A stretch of DNA of 34,582 nt from Burkholderiales bacterium (GCA_019748155.1 JAIEPY010000096.1:1-34582); one strand, 5' to 3'; shown: positions 26,101 through 34,407, counted from the stretch's first letter. The notes: generated from the letters alone by a model not told the origin. Numbers and translations: made by a program.

Positions 26101-26276
26101 GCACCCGGCCACTGAACAGTAATCACCATAGACTTAATCGTAAAATTAGGATCTTCGCGTTGATTTAGATGAGTATAACTATAAAAACCAGCGATAAATA
26201 GTAAAACTAAAAAGTATTTAATTAATGGCTGATTCTTTAAAGCCCATTCTGAAAGATTTATATCCTTAAGCGACAT
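23187..26276 (-). CDS. RND efflux pump inner-membrane permease
   Basis: A protein of 1029 residues from the ATG at 26276, with AGAGG about 10 nt upstream; an in-frame GTG three codons earlier has poorer spacing. Twelve membrane helices and two large periplasmic loops are arranged as in AcrB-type pumps. The TM4 proton-relay pair Asp-Asp is present in Gly-Leu-Leu-Val-Asp-Asp-Ala-Ile, and the N-terminal motif Arg-Glu-Asp-Pro-Asn-Phe resembles the TriC-like branch. It exports drugs, solvents or metabolites using the proton gradient. It needs a periplasmic adaptor, but none is encoded with it. The substrate cannot be predicted. Confidence 0.93.
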   Translation of the reverse strand: MSLKDINLSEWALKNQPLIKYFLVLLFIAGFYSYTHLNQREDPNFTIKSMVITVQWPGATEQQMEDQVVDKIEKKLLELSTLDNTSSQIRPGSAIITVELGDTIRGRDVTDSWYQVRKKISDMKSTLPPGVIGPAFNDEFGDTYSNIFAFQASGYNFEELRRVIEGVKRELLSVDGVKKIDLIGTQPEQITVNINSSKLSTLGVSLTQVLSAIQNQNAVNSAGSFNTTGDEIQVRVTGNFENLEEVRSLPIAANGKIFRLGDIADIKRQFVDPPTNKVHYNGQPVILLGIVLKDNADIIGSGQKIVDKYKSIKDKIPVGINEYVVSDQPHVVNKAIEEFVESLIEAVLIVLVVSFVSLGFRTGIVVAITIPLVLSVTFIIMLLLGIDLQRISLGALIISLGLLVDDAIIAVEMMVQKLEEGMDKFDAATYAYTSTAFPMLSGTLITVAGFLPVGLNSSTTGEYVFSLFSVVAISLIVSWFVAVIFTPYLGFHLLPVEKYRKIAAAHAGKDIFDSKLYNKFKAFLDLVLQFKKTVVLGTVGIFVLSLVIFRLFVAQQFFPASDRPEILVDMWLPYSSSIYNTESQASSFEKLALKESGIEAVTTFIGVGAPRFVLSLDVQQENTNFAQLLIMSKGGKDREIVAKKLDQILSTKYPDVRHKVKLMELGPPVGYPIQFRISGTDNKELLGISEQVESIIRQNPYTKNVNNNWGDDLKSIRLEVNQNKAQEIGLSSSDLEQQLNTLLSGSTMTYYLDKDEYIPVVAELNKSERTQPSDLSNLMIQTASNAFVPVGQIAKAIFITEPSLKYRRSRVPAITVRADVVDGVQGNDIASKIYPKLKELEKTLPLGYHIEMGGGVESSQKASAPIAALYPVMFLIVLTLLMLQLNSFKRSLLVLATAPLGMIGVTLSLIMLNAPFGFVALLGVIALLGIIMRNSVILIDQIESDIKKGEAPYEAVKMSVVRRFRPIMLTAAAAILGMIPLISSAFWGPMAVAVMGGLFVATLLTLIFLPALYAWAFKVTKPQEKEVKL

Positions 26277-26317
26277 ATACAGCACTACCTCTATAATTCA
26301 ACATAAATAAAGCGTAT

Positions 26318-26326
26318 ATTATAACA
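26318..26326 (-). promoter_or_regulatory. extended -10 promoter of the RND-tolC operon
   Basis: On the minus strand this reads TGTTATAAT (TG-T-TATAAT), about 42 nt upstream of the permease ATG. The -35 match at 17 bp is poor, consistent with an extended -10 promoter. The 250-bp spacer also holds the divergent slt promoter region, where a TATAAT at 26466-26471 is the best plus-strand candidate. Confidence 0.5.
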
Positions 26327-26535
26327 GATAACACCTCCATATTAATGCTTAAGTTTTGTACTAAAATCCATACTAAATACGCAACTAAAAGACAAAGCTG
26401 AGTAAAAGATGCTAATTTGAGCGGAAATTTAATAACTAGTATATTCTAAGGACTTCCAAATACGGTATAATTAGGTATAGACTTTGGCTATGGGTTTTAA
26501 AGTGTAACGGATTGCTATAACTTAACGAGGAACAG

Positions 26536-28422
26536 ATGAAAAGAATAAAGGCGCTAGGATGGTTAATCATTTACTTACCGTTGGTAAATGCCAGTAATAC
26601 CATTGCCTGGTCAAGTGCAAACCAAGCTTATAATCAGGGAAACCTTGCAGTCCTGTCTCAACTTAGTCAAACATACCCAAATGATACTGTTATTACATAC
26701 CTGAATGCCGCAGCTAACTTAAGTAGAACTAATCCTACGGCAGCACTAGAATTTGTTCAAAATAACTCCACTGATTTTTTCCGGACCGACTTAAATCACC
26801 AATTACTTAGTTACTATTTTAATAATCAAGCTTGGGATAGTTACCTAAACATATATATGCAAATGGAATCCAGTCAAGTTAACACCAATGAAACCTGTGG
26901 CTACGATATCGCAAACTTTGCGCTAAATAAACACCAAGCAATTCAGAGTGATTTTAACTATTTTCTTGCCAACAAAATGCCACTGTGGTGCATCTCTCTA
27001 ATCGCTTCAAAACTCAATAATAAGAGTTTAGACAAAAAACTTCTAACTCCATTTTTATATAATCTGATAAACAATGATCAAACCTTTCAATTCAATCAAT
27101 TAGCTGATGATTTAAACTATAGCAAAGTAAACTTCTCATCTGGAAACTCCGCAAATAAATACCAAACTGTATATCGGATTTCAAACTTAGCCGTAAAAGA
27201 CCCCGAGCAGGCGTATAATGAAATAGCTAAAGCAAATGTAGACCAATCTACCAAAGAATATTTATATAATCAAATAGCTGCTAATTTGGCTATCAAACAA
27301 TACTTCCAAGGCGCATTAGCTGCGATTGAAAAGGGTAATAATGACTTTCTTTCTGATGATGAATACGAATGGCGGGTACGAACTTATCTAGCCGTAAGCA
27401 ACTGGAGCCAGGTTTATGCAACAATTAACGCGATGCCTACAAAACTACAAAACAAAAGTGCTTGGTTATACTGGAAGGCTTATGCTGCAGGAAAGTTAGG
27501 GCAAAAAACCACAGCTCAGGAAACATTACAAAAAATACCTGTTAACTATAACTATTATTCACTATTAGCACAATCTGAATTACGAGCACCTTTAAACCCA
27601 CAAAACACGCCATCCCAAAAGAGGATAAATTCTTCAGAAGACACCAAAGACATTCAACTTTCTTTTGACTTATATCAAGTTGGTAAACAGATTAATAGCA
27701 ACAATTTTGTCCGCTTAGCAACGCAGAGTTTAAAATATATTATCAGCTCTGCCAATGATAGTGATATTGCAGCTATTAGTAAAAAAGCCATGGACTTAGG
27801 CTGGACTGAAATGAGTATCTATGCCGCAAATAACCTTACACAACAAGATGCTAGCCTTAGTTTCCCATTAATGTTTAGTCAGCAATATAAGAAGTATAGT
27901 CAAAGCAATGGTATTGACATGAGTTTCTCAATGGCAATTACCCGGCAGGAAAGTCGTTTCAATCGTAACGCACTGGCTTTTGATGGTGGCGTTGGGCTAA
28001 TGCAAATTATGCCGACAACAGCATCATACATTGCCAAAAAAACAGGCTCAGATAACTGCTATAAAAATTACGAATGTAATATTAAATTTGGTTCGTGGTA
28101 TCTCGGACATCTTAGCAACAAGTTTGGCAATAATTTAATATATGCCAGTGCTGGCTATAATGCTGGACCAGCTCGCGCTCACCGCTGGCAACAGGCATTT
28201 CAAAATATGGATAATAGGGTTCAGATTGAATTGATTCCTTTTAAAATTACCCGTGATTATGTCCAAAAAGTTTTAACGAATAAAGTAGTTTACGATGCCA
28301 GATTAAATAATAGCCCCAAAGTGGATATATTAAAGTATCTTAATCAAATAAATAAGCAAGATCGCACTTTTATTGTTGATGATGATAATAACTCCGGTGA
28401 TTCAAGTGGTCAAAACCAGTAA
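26536..28422 (+). CDS. slt: soluble lytic murein transglycosylase (Slt70-like)
   Basis: A 628-residue protein, close to the about 645 of E. coli Slt70. An N-terminal signal peptide (about 1-24) is followed by a long alpha-helical superhelix and a C-terminal SLT domain (about 460-600). Catalytic Glu472 lies in Thr-Arg-Gln-Glu-Ser-Arg-Phe, followed by Gly-Leu-Met-Gln-Ile-Met-Pro and then Tyr-Asn-Ala-Gly. It cleaves peptidoglycan glycan strands in the periplasm to make 1,6-anhydro products. GAGG precedes the start. cca begins 4 nt after its stop, so the two are probably co-transcribed. Confidence 0.95.
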   Translation: MKRIKALGWLIIYLPLVNASNTIAWSSANQAYNQGNLAVLSQLSQTYPNDTVITYLNAAANLSRTNPTAALEFVQNNSTDFFRTDLNHQLLSYYFNNQAWDSYLNIYMQMESSQVNTNETCGYDIANFALNKHQAIQSDFNYFLANKMPLWCISLIASKLNNKSLDKKLLTPFLYNLINNDQTFQFNQLADDLNYSKVNFSSGNSANKYQTVYRISNLAVKDPEQAYNEIAKANVDQSTKEYLYNQIAANLAIKQYFQGALAAIEKGNNDFLSDDEYEWRVRTYLAVSNWSQVYATINAMPTKLQNKSAWLYWKAYAAGKLGQKTTAQETLQKIPVNYNYYSLLAQSELRAPLNPQNTPSQKRINSSEDTKDIQLSFDLYQVGKQINSNNFVRLATQSLKYIISSANDSDIAAISKKAMDLGWTEMSIYAANNLTQQDASLSFPLMFSQQYKKYSQSNGIDMSFSMAITRQESRFNRNALAFDGGVGLMQIMPTTASYIAKKTGSDNCYKNYECNIKFGSWYLGHLSNKFGNNLIYASAGYNAGPARAHRWQQAFQNMDNRVQIELIPFKITRDYVQKVLTNKVVYDARLNNSPKVDILKYLNQINKQDRTFIVDDDNNSGDSSGQNQ

Positions 28423-28426
28423 GCAA

Positions 28427-29545
28427 ATGACTATATACCGCGTTGGTGGATATGTCCGGGATAAATTACTTGGGCTAAAACCCTATGATTGCGACTATGT
28501 TGTGACAGGAAGTTCGCCTGAAAAAATGCTGCAACTGGGCTATACTCAGGTAGGTAGAAGCTTTCCCGTCTTTCTGCACCCAACAACTAGGGAAGAATAC
28601 GCTCTGGCAAGAACTGAGAAAAAAATTTCTTCTGGGCACACCGGGTTTAGTACCGACAGTAGTAGCAATGTGACTCTTGAGCAAGATTTATCTAGGCGGG
28701 ATATTACAATCAATGCAATCGCGGAAGATATGAATGGGGGGATAATTGATCCATTTAATGGGGTACAAGACCTGCGAGCTCACATCATTCGCCACGTCTC
28801 AGCCGCATTTAGTGAAGATCCGCTACGTATTTTAAGAGTAGCACGCTTTGCCGCTAGGTTTAACTTTAAAATTGCCGATGAAACGTTAGAGCTATTAACT
28901 GCCATGGGCATTAACCAAGATGGATTAGCCCTAAGCCGTGAACGAATTTTAAATGAATTAGATAAAGCACTCAGTTATCAATACACCTCGCGCTTTTTTA
29001 AAGTATTAATTGTAACAAAAAACCTCGCGGTGTTCTTTCCTACACTCGCCAAAGCAATTGAATGTGAAGATAAGCAAAATCAATTTATTTCTACTTTGGA
29101 GCAACTTAAAAATACTAAAACTAAATATTTAGTTTTGGCGTACACTTTGGCTGCCAACAATTTTAAAACAAATGAAAACGAATTTTCTATTGACAAAAAA
29201 AAACTCACTTTAATGAAACACGCAAGCTTAATTTTCGCATTTTTAGCACAGCAGTCACCCAATCAATCAAATGATGAGCAAATTCTGAATTTACTAAAAA
29301 AAAGTAATGCCCTGCGAGATCAGAAAAGCTTTTTACAATTATTGCAATTACTGGCTGAATTACCATATTACACAAATGATCACGCTCGCTTAATCTTAAG
29401 TTTATTAGAAGAATTATCACTCATGCTAATCCAACTTAATTTCTCTGATCTTGCAAATTCACCAGCAGGTCAAACCGTACAACAAGCGGTTCAGGCTCGA
29501 CAACTATCCACAATTAATCAAATTAGGACAAATTATGGCATCTAA
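28427..29545 (+). CDS. cca: CCA-adding tRNA nucleotidyltransferase
   Basis: A protein of 372 residues from the ATG at 28427, which begins the conserved Ile-Tyr-Arg-Val-Gly-Gly-Tyr-Val-Arg-Asp motif; an upstream in-frame start lies within slt. The catalytic aspartates are Asp21 and Asp23. The class II motifs Arg-Arg-Asp-Ile-Thr-Ile-Asn-Ala and Asp-Pro-Leu-Arg-Ile-Leu-Arg are present. No HD phosphohydrolase motif is visible at the C-terminus, unlike the E. coli enzyme. It adds or repairs the 3' CCA of tRNAs. It is coupled to slt and overlaps the following TRIC gene by 11 nt. Confidence 0.94.
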   Translation: MTIYRVGGYVRDKLLGLKPYDCDYVVTGSSPEKMLQLGYTQVGRSFPVFLHPTTREEYALARTEKKISSGHTGFSTDSSSNVTLEQDLSRRDITINAIAEDMNGGIIDPFNGVQDLRAHIIRHVSAAFSEDPLRILRVARFAARFNFKIADETLELLTAMGINQDGLALSRERILNELDKALSYQYTSRFFKVLIVTKNLAVFFPTLAKAIECEDKQNQFISTLEQLKNTKTKYLVLAYTLAANNFKTNENEFSIDKKKLTLMKHASLIFAFLAQQSPNQSNDEQILNLLKKSNALRDQKSFLQLLQLLAELPYYTNDHARLILSLLEELSLMLIQLNFSDLANSPAGQTVQQAVQARQLSTINQIRTNYGI

Positions 29546-30182
29546 TACTTATATTGGACACATCAGCTTATTATTAGACATACTGCTTATTATTGGCGTA
29601 ATTGCTTGCTCAATAAGTGGATGCTTAAGAGCAATTGACTCCAAGATGGACATAACTGGAGCCCTCCTCTTAGCTTTTGTAATCTCTAATGCGGGTGGAA
29701 CTTTCCGCGATTTGATCTTAGGCACGACCGTTTTTTGGATAAATAACCACCTTTATGTCTGGTTAAGCCTTGGGGTTGGCGCAATTACCTATGTAATATT
29801 TTACTTCAACCCAAAACTTCTAGCTAATCGCAGACTAACACAACTGGTTCTTCTATCTGATGCTATTGGATTGGCAGTATTTTGTTTAGCTGGTGTTGAA
29901 AAATCATACATAATGGGGCAAAATTTTTATATCGCAATTATTTTAGGTATTTGGACCGCAGTAGGTGGTGGTGTAATTGCAGATGTTATAGCAAATCGCG
30001 TACCATTGGTATTTTCCAGCGAGCTATACATTACAGTATCCTTTCTTGGTGCAATTTTGTATATTTTACTATCTGGATTTATGTTACAAGAGCTCGCTGG
30101 TTTTATCTCGGTAATGTTTATGGTTACGCTAAGAATGATGAGTGTAAAATATCATTGGAAACTACCTATTATCAATGCTTAA
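29535..30182 (+). CDS. TRIC-family (UPF0126) cation channel
   Basis: A protein of 215 residues from the ATG at 29535, with AGGAC at 6-nt spacing; the longer frame upstream lies inside cca. Seven hydrophobic helices include the two repeated signature regions: Asn-Ala-Gly-Gly-Thr-Phe-Arg-Asp in the first half and Ala-Val-Gly-Gly-Gly-Val-Ile-Ala-Asp-Val in the second. This is the two-repeat layout of the UPF0126/YicG family, prokaryotic relatives of trimeric intracellular cation channels. It probably passes K+ or Na+ across the inner membrane; transport of another small molecule remains possible. Confidence 0.9.
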   Translation: MASNTYIGHISLLLDILLIIGVIACSISGCLRAIDSKMDITGALLLAFVISNAGGTFRDLILGTTVFWINNHLYVWLSLGVGAITYVIFYFNPKLLANRRLTQLVLLSDAIGLAVFCLAGVEKSYIMGQNFYIAIILGIWTAVGGGVIADVIANRVPLVFSSELYITVSFLGAILYILLSGFMLQELAGFISVMFMVTLRMMSVKYHWKLPIINA

Positions 30183-30280
30183 AACGAATTTTGCAGTAAA
30201 ATGTAGGATTTATGCACAGCTTTTTTATTAAATTAAATCAATGGATTAAATGTTTTATAAAAAAATTTATAAAATTGAAT

Positions 30281-30309
30281 TTGACAGCATTAGCAGGCTT
30301 TGGTATAAC
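30281..30309 (+). promoter_or_regulatory. sigma-70 promoter of the HU gene
   Basis: A perfect -35 TTGACA (30281-30286), exactly 17 nt of spacer, then TATAAC (30304-30309). Transcription would begin near 30316, about 38 nt before the HU start. GGAG lies 6 nt upstream of the ATG. This is the strongest promoter match in the window, as expected for an abundant protein. Confidence 0.88.
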
Positions 30310-30353
30310 TACGTCTGTATATACTAAATTTAATCTATTTCTTGGAGCTTTTT

Positions 30354-30632
30354 ATGAATAAGGCAGAATTAATTGAGGCTATTGCTACTAGTGCAGATAT
30401 CTCTAAGGTTAAAGCAGGCGAAGCTGTTGATGCATTTGTAACAAGCGTTACTGCTGCGTTAAAAAAAGGTGAAACGGTAACTTTGGTTGGTTTTGGATCA
30501 TTCTCTACTGCAGAACGTGCTGCACGTGTTGGTCGCAATCCTAAAACAGGTAAAGAGATTAAAATCTCTGCAACAGTTACACCTAAATTTAAACCAGGTA
30601 AATCACTGAAAGAAGCTGTAGCAAAAAAATAA
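30354..30632 (+). CDS. hup: DNA-binding protein HU
   Basis: A protein of 92 residues from the ATG at 30354 with GGAG just upstream. The family hallmark begins Met-Asn-Lys-Ala-Glu-Leu-Ile, and the Gly-Arg-Asn-Pro-Lys-Thr-Gly arm sits near residues 60-66. The Phe-Gly-Ser-Phe turn and a lysine-rich C-terminus are present. The sequence is closer to HU than to IHF. It binds and bends DNA as a dimer and compacts the nucleoid. It is a single-gene unit with its own strong promoter and terminator. Confidence 0.96.
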   Translation: MNKAELIEAIATSADISKVKAGEAVDAFVTSVTAALKKGETVTLVGFGSFSTAERAARVGRNPKTGKEIKISATVTPKFKPGKSLKEAVAKK

Positions 30633-30644
30633 TCATGCGCTTTG

Positions 30645-30677
30645 AAAAAGATGCTGCCTTATACAGCATCTTTTTTT
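30645..30677 (+). terminator. Rho-independent terminator of the HU gene
   Basis: AAAAAGATGCTG (30645-30656) pairs fully with CAGCATC plus T's (30664-30675) around a 7-nt loop. The seven-T run at 30671-30677 forms part of the stem and the tail. It is a textbook intrinsic terminator 12 nt after the stop codon. Confidence 0.92.
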
Positions 30678-30707
30678 ATTTTCATTTCCTTAGATTCACA
30701 ATAAATT

Positions 30708-31235
30708 ATGATAAATAAACAAACTCCCATTCTCCTAATATTCGCTTTATCTTTTACCATCACCTCATGTTCTACTACTGGTGGCAGTTCAAGCTATGGT
30801 CGCACCCATAAAGGCACTAGTAAAAAGTCAAGTGTTCCTAAAGTGCCACCTAAGGTTATGCCTGGTGGCAGTGGCGATAATTGGCGCTATTTAGGCAGTA
30901 GTGATGATAGATTGATTACTAGTGAAATAAATGAGTCAAGTATCACTAGCGGTAAAATTAATAAATTTCAAGATCGTAAAACTGTTGTTGATCAAAATAA
31001 GTTTAATTATCAAAACTTAACGCCAAAGTACAAATATAATTTATCATGGTGGCGGATTGATTGTTCACAAAAACAATATCTCATAGATTCAAGTAGCATT
31101 TATGACGTGTATGGTAATCTAATAAAAAACTATTCCTTTAGTGGTAGCAATTGGAGCGAAATAAGTAATGCTTCAATTGCAGAGCAGCAATATAATTATA
31201 TATGCAAAGGAATTGGGCGTAATATTGGTTATTAG
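30708..31235 (+). CDS. putative lipoprotein with surface-adhesin-E-like domain
   Basis: A 175-residue protein. The N-terminus has a short hydrophobic stretch ending in Ile-Thr-Ser-Cys (Cys21), a plausible lipobox, so the protein is probably an outer-membrane lipoprotein. A basic Gly/Ser/Pro-rich linker follows to about residue 55. The C-terminal region (about 105-175) shows Trp-Trp-Arg-Ile-Asp-Cys, then Tyr-Gly-Asn, then Trp-Ser-Glu-Ile, and a final Cys. This pattern resembles the adhesin-E (protein E) domain of Haemophilus and relatives, in which two cysteines can form a disulphide. This similarity is from memory and should be tested. No clear Shine-Dalgarno sequence precedes it. It converges with lnt. 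Confidence 0.72.
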   Translation: MINKQTPILLIFALSFTITSCSTTGGSSSYGRTHKGTSKKSSVPKVPPKVMPGGSGDNWRYLGSSDDRLITSEINESSITSGKINKFQDRKTVVDQNKFNYQNLTPKYKYNLSWWRIDCSQKQYLIDSSSIYDVYGNLIKNYSFSGSNWSEISNASIAEQQYNYICKGIGRNIGY

Positions 31236-31236
31236 C

Positions 31237-31286
31237 AAGCAAACAAAAAGCTAGAATTTTATATGTTCTAGCTAGATTTGTTGCTT
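31237..31286. terminator. long bidirectional hairpin between lipoprotein gene and lnt
   Basis: The inner stem AGCTAGAA (31249-31256) and TTCTAGCT (31266-31273) has a 9-nt loop. An outer stem, AAGCAAACAAA (31237-31247) with TTTGTTGCTT (31277-31286), has one bulge. On the minus strand the inner stem is followed by TTTTTGTTTG, a good terminator for the ybeY-corC-lnt transcript. It also ends the lipoprotein transcript. Confidence 0.82.
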
Positions 31287-31356
31287 AAGCTTGCACAAAT
31301 TTAATTGTATTATATGGTATATAATTTATTCACTTAGTTAGTGAAAACATCAAGAG

Positions 31357-32907
31357 TTAACTGCGTCTATAAAAAGTAATCATTCTGCTTATAGCAGCTA
31401 AAATTAGCAGTAATAATACTCCACAAATAATTGGGTAATTGGTATAGTGCTGGTATGGAGTCGTACCAATTCTACCTTGAACGTAATCAATTAAAACTCC
31501 AGACTCATAATCAGGTAAGCGTGACTGAATTTCACCATTTGGTTTAATAATTGCACTGCTGCCAGTATTAGTTGACTGAATGAAGTAACGCTGATTCTCT
31601 AATGCACGCGCTTGCGAGAGCTGTAGATGCTCATCTTTGGCATGAGTATTACCAAACCATACCAAATCACTAATATTTGCCATAATTGTAGAATTAGACG
31701 CGCGATTAACCAGTTCATTGGCAAAGCCATTTTCATAACAAATATTAAACGCTATCTTTTGACTAGCTAAAACAAATGGGGCTTGATCAAGTTTGCCAGC
31801 ACTAAAGCCCACCATCGGTAATCCAAATAAGCGATACAAACCACCCCAAATGCTCGCTAATGGAGTAAATTCACCGAATGGTACTAAATGTGTTTTCGCA
31901 TAGTAAGGATGCCCTGGCTTACTCACATCAACTGCAGCGCTAGCATAGTCACCAGCATCATTAATAATTTGCGGCATGCCAATCACTAGTTCAGCACCAT
32001 TTTCCCTAGCTAAGGCGGTGATATCATTTAAATAATATGCTGGCAGATTACTCTCAAAAATAGGAAAAGCTGTTTCTGGTAAGATAATTAAATCGGCTTT
32101 AGTGCGAGCAATGACTTTAGCATACATATCCAAATTGCGTAAAAATTTACGACTATCCCACTTCGTCTCCTGGTCAATATTACCTTGTATAAGTGCAACT
32201 TTAATCTGACGCCCATACGGCTCAGTATATTGCTTGTTGTTCAAGCTATAACCAATAAGCGCTAACAGCATAAAATAGACAATAGACAGACGCTGTGCCC
32301 GGGTAATTTGCGGAGCATTACCTAATAAATTTTGACGCTTACGGATGACAACAAATAAAAAACCAATAACACTTAAACTAATCCAAGATACGCCATAAAT
32401 ACCGAGTATCGGGAAATAGCCAGTTAGTAAGGTATTGCTAACTTGCGAATAGCCAATATCACACCATGGGAAACCAGTCAACACCCAGCCGCGCAACCAC
32501 TCACCAAGCACCCAACAGCTAGGAAATATAAATAAATAGTTAATTTCTGTAGATTTAGTTCGAACATAACTAAAAAGAAGGAATGAAAAAACAATAAAGA
32601 ATGCCATTACGCCTGAGAAAGCTAATTGAGAAATTATAGCAACTACAATTCCCGTTTGAATAATATAGTTTAAGGAATAAAAAATCCAATAAAGTTGAGC
32701 GGTAAAATATCCCATACCAAAGCAGGCGACACCCAGATAAAGATAGCGTTTTTTCCCTTGAACTAGTAGTTCTTCATAAACCCACAATAAGATTAACAAT
32801 GAAATAATTATAAAAATACTTTTATGAAACGGTGCAAAAGCAAGCATACTAAGGATACCGGCTAGAAATAGCCATAAAGGTGCTAATTTAGGAGAGATAT
32901 TATTCAT
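31357..32907 (-). CDS. lnt: apolipoprotein N-acyltransferase
   Basis: A 516-residue protein of usual Lnt length. Several membrane helices in the first 220 residues are followed by a periplasmic nitrilase-like domain with the catalytic triad Glu278 (Leu-Pro-Glu-Thr), Lys338 (Ala-Lys-Thr-His), and Cys390 (Ile-Cys-Tyr-Glu-Asn). A final membrane helix lies at about 492-510. It transfers an acyl chain from phospholipid to the N-terminal cysteine of lipoproteins, the last step of lipoprotein maturation before Lol sorting. It overlaps the corC stop by 8 nt, so translation is coupled. Confidence 0.96.
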   Translation of the reverse strand: MNNISPKLAPLWLFLAGILSMLAFAPFHKSIFIIISLLILLWVYEELLVQGKKRYLYLGVACFGMGYFTAQLYWIFYSLNYIIQTGIVVAIISQLAFSGVMAFFIVFSFLLFSYVRTKSTEINYLFIFPSCWVLGEWLRGWVLTGFPWCDIGYSQVSNTLLTGYFPILGIYGVSWISLSVIGFLFVVIRKRQNLLGNAPQITRAQRLSIVYFMLLALIGYSLNNKQYTEPYGRQIKVALIQGNIDQETKWDSRKFLRNLDMYAKVIARTKADLIILPETAFPIFESNLPAYYLNDITALARENGAELVIGMPQIINDAGDYASAAVDVSKPGHPYYAKTHLVPFGEFTPLASIWGGLYRLFGLPMVGFSAGKLDQAPFVLASQKIAFNICYENGFANELVNRASNSTIMANISDLVWFGNTHAKDEHLQLSQARALENQRYFIQSTNTGSSAIIKPNGEIQSRLPDYESGVLIDYVQGRIGTTPYQHYTNYPIICGVLLLLILAAISRMITFYRRS

Positions 32908-33724
32908 TGATTTCTGGCATTTTTTTTATTGTTAATGAACTTATTTTACGACTATCAGATTGTATAATTTCAACCTCATAACCATTAATCATAAAGATTT
33001 CGCCGCTTTGCGGTATTTTGCTTAAATATTTACAAATATACCCACCAACACTTTCAACCTTATCATCCGCCCAAGTTGAAGATGTTGCATGATTAAACTG
33101 CTCAAGACCACAAAAACCTTTAACACGATATACATTAGCTTGCAATTCTACAACACCATGCTCTTCACCATCAATAGCATCGTGCTCATCATCAATTTCA
33201 CCAATTATTTGCTCAACAATCATTTCCAGAGTGACAATTCCAGCAACATTGGTAAATTCATCCACCACCACAGCTAAATGTGAGTGGCGTACACGCATTT
33301 CATAGAGTAAAGCATCAATTGGCTTAATATCTGGTACAAAAAATGGCTGACGAAGTAAAGAATGAAGATCAAACTCACTTGGATTTAGAATATATTGAAC
33401 AATATCTTTACTATGAAAGATTCCTAGCACATCATTAATATTATCACCAACAACTGGAAATCGTGAATGACCGGTAGAAATAATTAATTTTAATATTTCA
33501 TCAACCGAACTATCTAATTTAATAATATCAACTTCATGACGAGGTAATAAAATATCTTTAGCCCGCATATCACCAAATTGTAATACCGCTTCTAGCAATG
33601 GTAAACTATCGCGATCAAAGACTCCAATTTTGGCAGCCTCCTCTAAGACACTTACTAGCTCTCTACGCGTACTTACCTGATGACTAAATAATTGCTGCAA
33701 TATTTTACTATTAAATAATTTCAT
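32900..33724 (-). CDS. corC: CBS-domain protein CorC
   Basis: A 274-residue protein of CorC/YbeX length. There are two CBS motifs (about 55-165, with Gly-His-Ser-Arg-Phe-Pro-Val and Ser-His-Leu-Ala-Val-Val), then a C-terminal CorC/HlyC domain ending in Val-Glu-Ser-Val-Gly-Gly-Tyr-Ile. There is no transmembrane DUF21 domain, so it is soluble. Family members are linked to Mg2+/Co2+ efflux and ribosome-related stress. ybeY-corC-lnt is a conserved gammaproteobacterial and betaproteobacterial block. Confidence 0.93.
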   Translation of the reverse strand: MKLFNSKILQQLFSHQVSTRRELVSVLEEAAKIGVFDRDSLPLLEAVLQFGDMRAKDILLPRHEVDIIKLDSSVDEILKLIISTGHSRFPVVGDNINDVLGIFHSKDIVQYILNPSEFDLHSLLRQPFFVPDIKPIDALLYEMRVRHSHLAVVVDEFTNVAGIVTLEMIVEQIIGEIDDEHDAIDGEEHGVVELQANVYRVKGFCGLEQFNHATSSTWADDKVESVGGYICKYLSKIPQSGEIFMINGYEVEIIQSDSRKISSLTIKKMPEINE

Positions 33725-33748
33725 TATTACCCCAAAACGGTCTTAAAC

Positions 33749-34195
33749 CTACAAATATGGATTCTCAAAACCAATTTTTTGCAACAAATTAATTTCAATT
33801 GACTCCATCATCTCAGCATCATTTTCATCAACATGATCATATCCTTGCAAATGCAATGCTCCATGAACTAACATATGTGCGTAATGCGCTAAAATTGGTT
33901 TGGATTGCTCCAATGCTTCACGAACAATAACCTCATCACATAAAATAAGCTCACCACTTAAGAGACCAAACTCATCACGTGTACTGGCATATTCAAGTGA
34001 AATTACGTTAGTCGGCTTATTTATGCCACGATATTCGTAGTTAAGTTCTTGTGATTGCTCTTCGCTGACAAATGAAATACTCAGAATAACTGTAGCATAT
34101 TTTTTTTGCAAGCTTTTACGCAGCCATTTATCAATTTGAGATCGAGCTGGCTGATGAGCAAGAACTTTATCACGTATAAGATTAAATTTTAACAT
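33749..34195 (-). CDS. ybeY: endoribonuclease YbeY
   Basis: A protein of 148 residues from the ATG at 34195. A longer in-frame start at 34330 would lie inside the tRNA-Leu gene and is rejected. The zinc-binding His-Gly-Ala-Leu-His-Leu-Gln-Gly-Tyr-Asp-His has His111, His115 and His121. Thr-Asn-Val-Ile-Ser about 62-66 is also typical. It is a metal-dependent RNase acting in 16S rRNA 3'-end maturation and ribosome quality control. The usual upstream neighbour ybeZ (PhoH) is missing; tRNA-Leu lies 96 nt upstream in the same direction. Confidence 0.95.
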   Translation of the reverse strand: MLKFNLIRDKVLAHQPARSQIDKWLRKSLQKKYATVILSISFVSEEQSQELNYEYRGINKPTNVISLEYASTRDEFGLLSGELILCDEVIVREALEQSKPILAHYAHMLVHGALHLQGYDHVDENDAEMMESIEINLLQKIGFENPYL

Positions 34196-34291
34196 AATTA
34201 GATAATATAGAAGTTTGAAACACTGGAAATAAAACCTATGACAAACAATAATGTGAAGGCAAAAAGCCAGAAGAACAGGAAAAAGAGTAGA

Positions 34292-34380
34292 TGGTGCCGC
34301 GGGCCGGAATCGAACCGGCACGGGAATCACTTCCCGAGGGATTTTAAGTCCCTTGCGTCTACCAGTTTCGCCACCGCGGC
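34292..34380 (-). tRNA. tRNA-Leu (UAA)
   Basis: An 89-nt gene including encoded CCA (34294-34292). The acceptor stem GCCGCGG / CCGCGGC is perfect, the anticodon loop reads CUUAAAA, giving UAA, and a long type-II variable arm is present. The T-arm is GGTTCGATTCC. Confidence 0.97.
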
Positions 34381-34407
34381 AATGTTAGACACCATCTTTA
34401 GATTTTG

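Noticed and set aside
30212-30360. Plus-strand ORF of about 48 codons upstream of HU
   Set aside because: It spans the strong HU promoter and runs into the HU start; its Phe/Ile/Lys content reflects AT-rich DNA.
34196-34330. N-terminal extension of YbeY by 45 codons
   Set aside because: It would translate through part of the tRNA-Leu gene; the ATG at 34195 gives the normal YbeY length.
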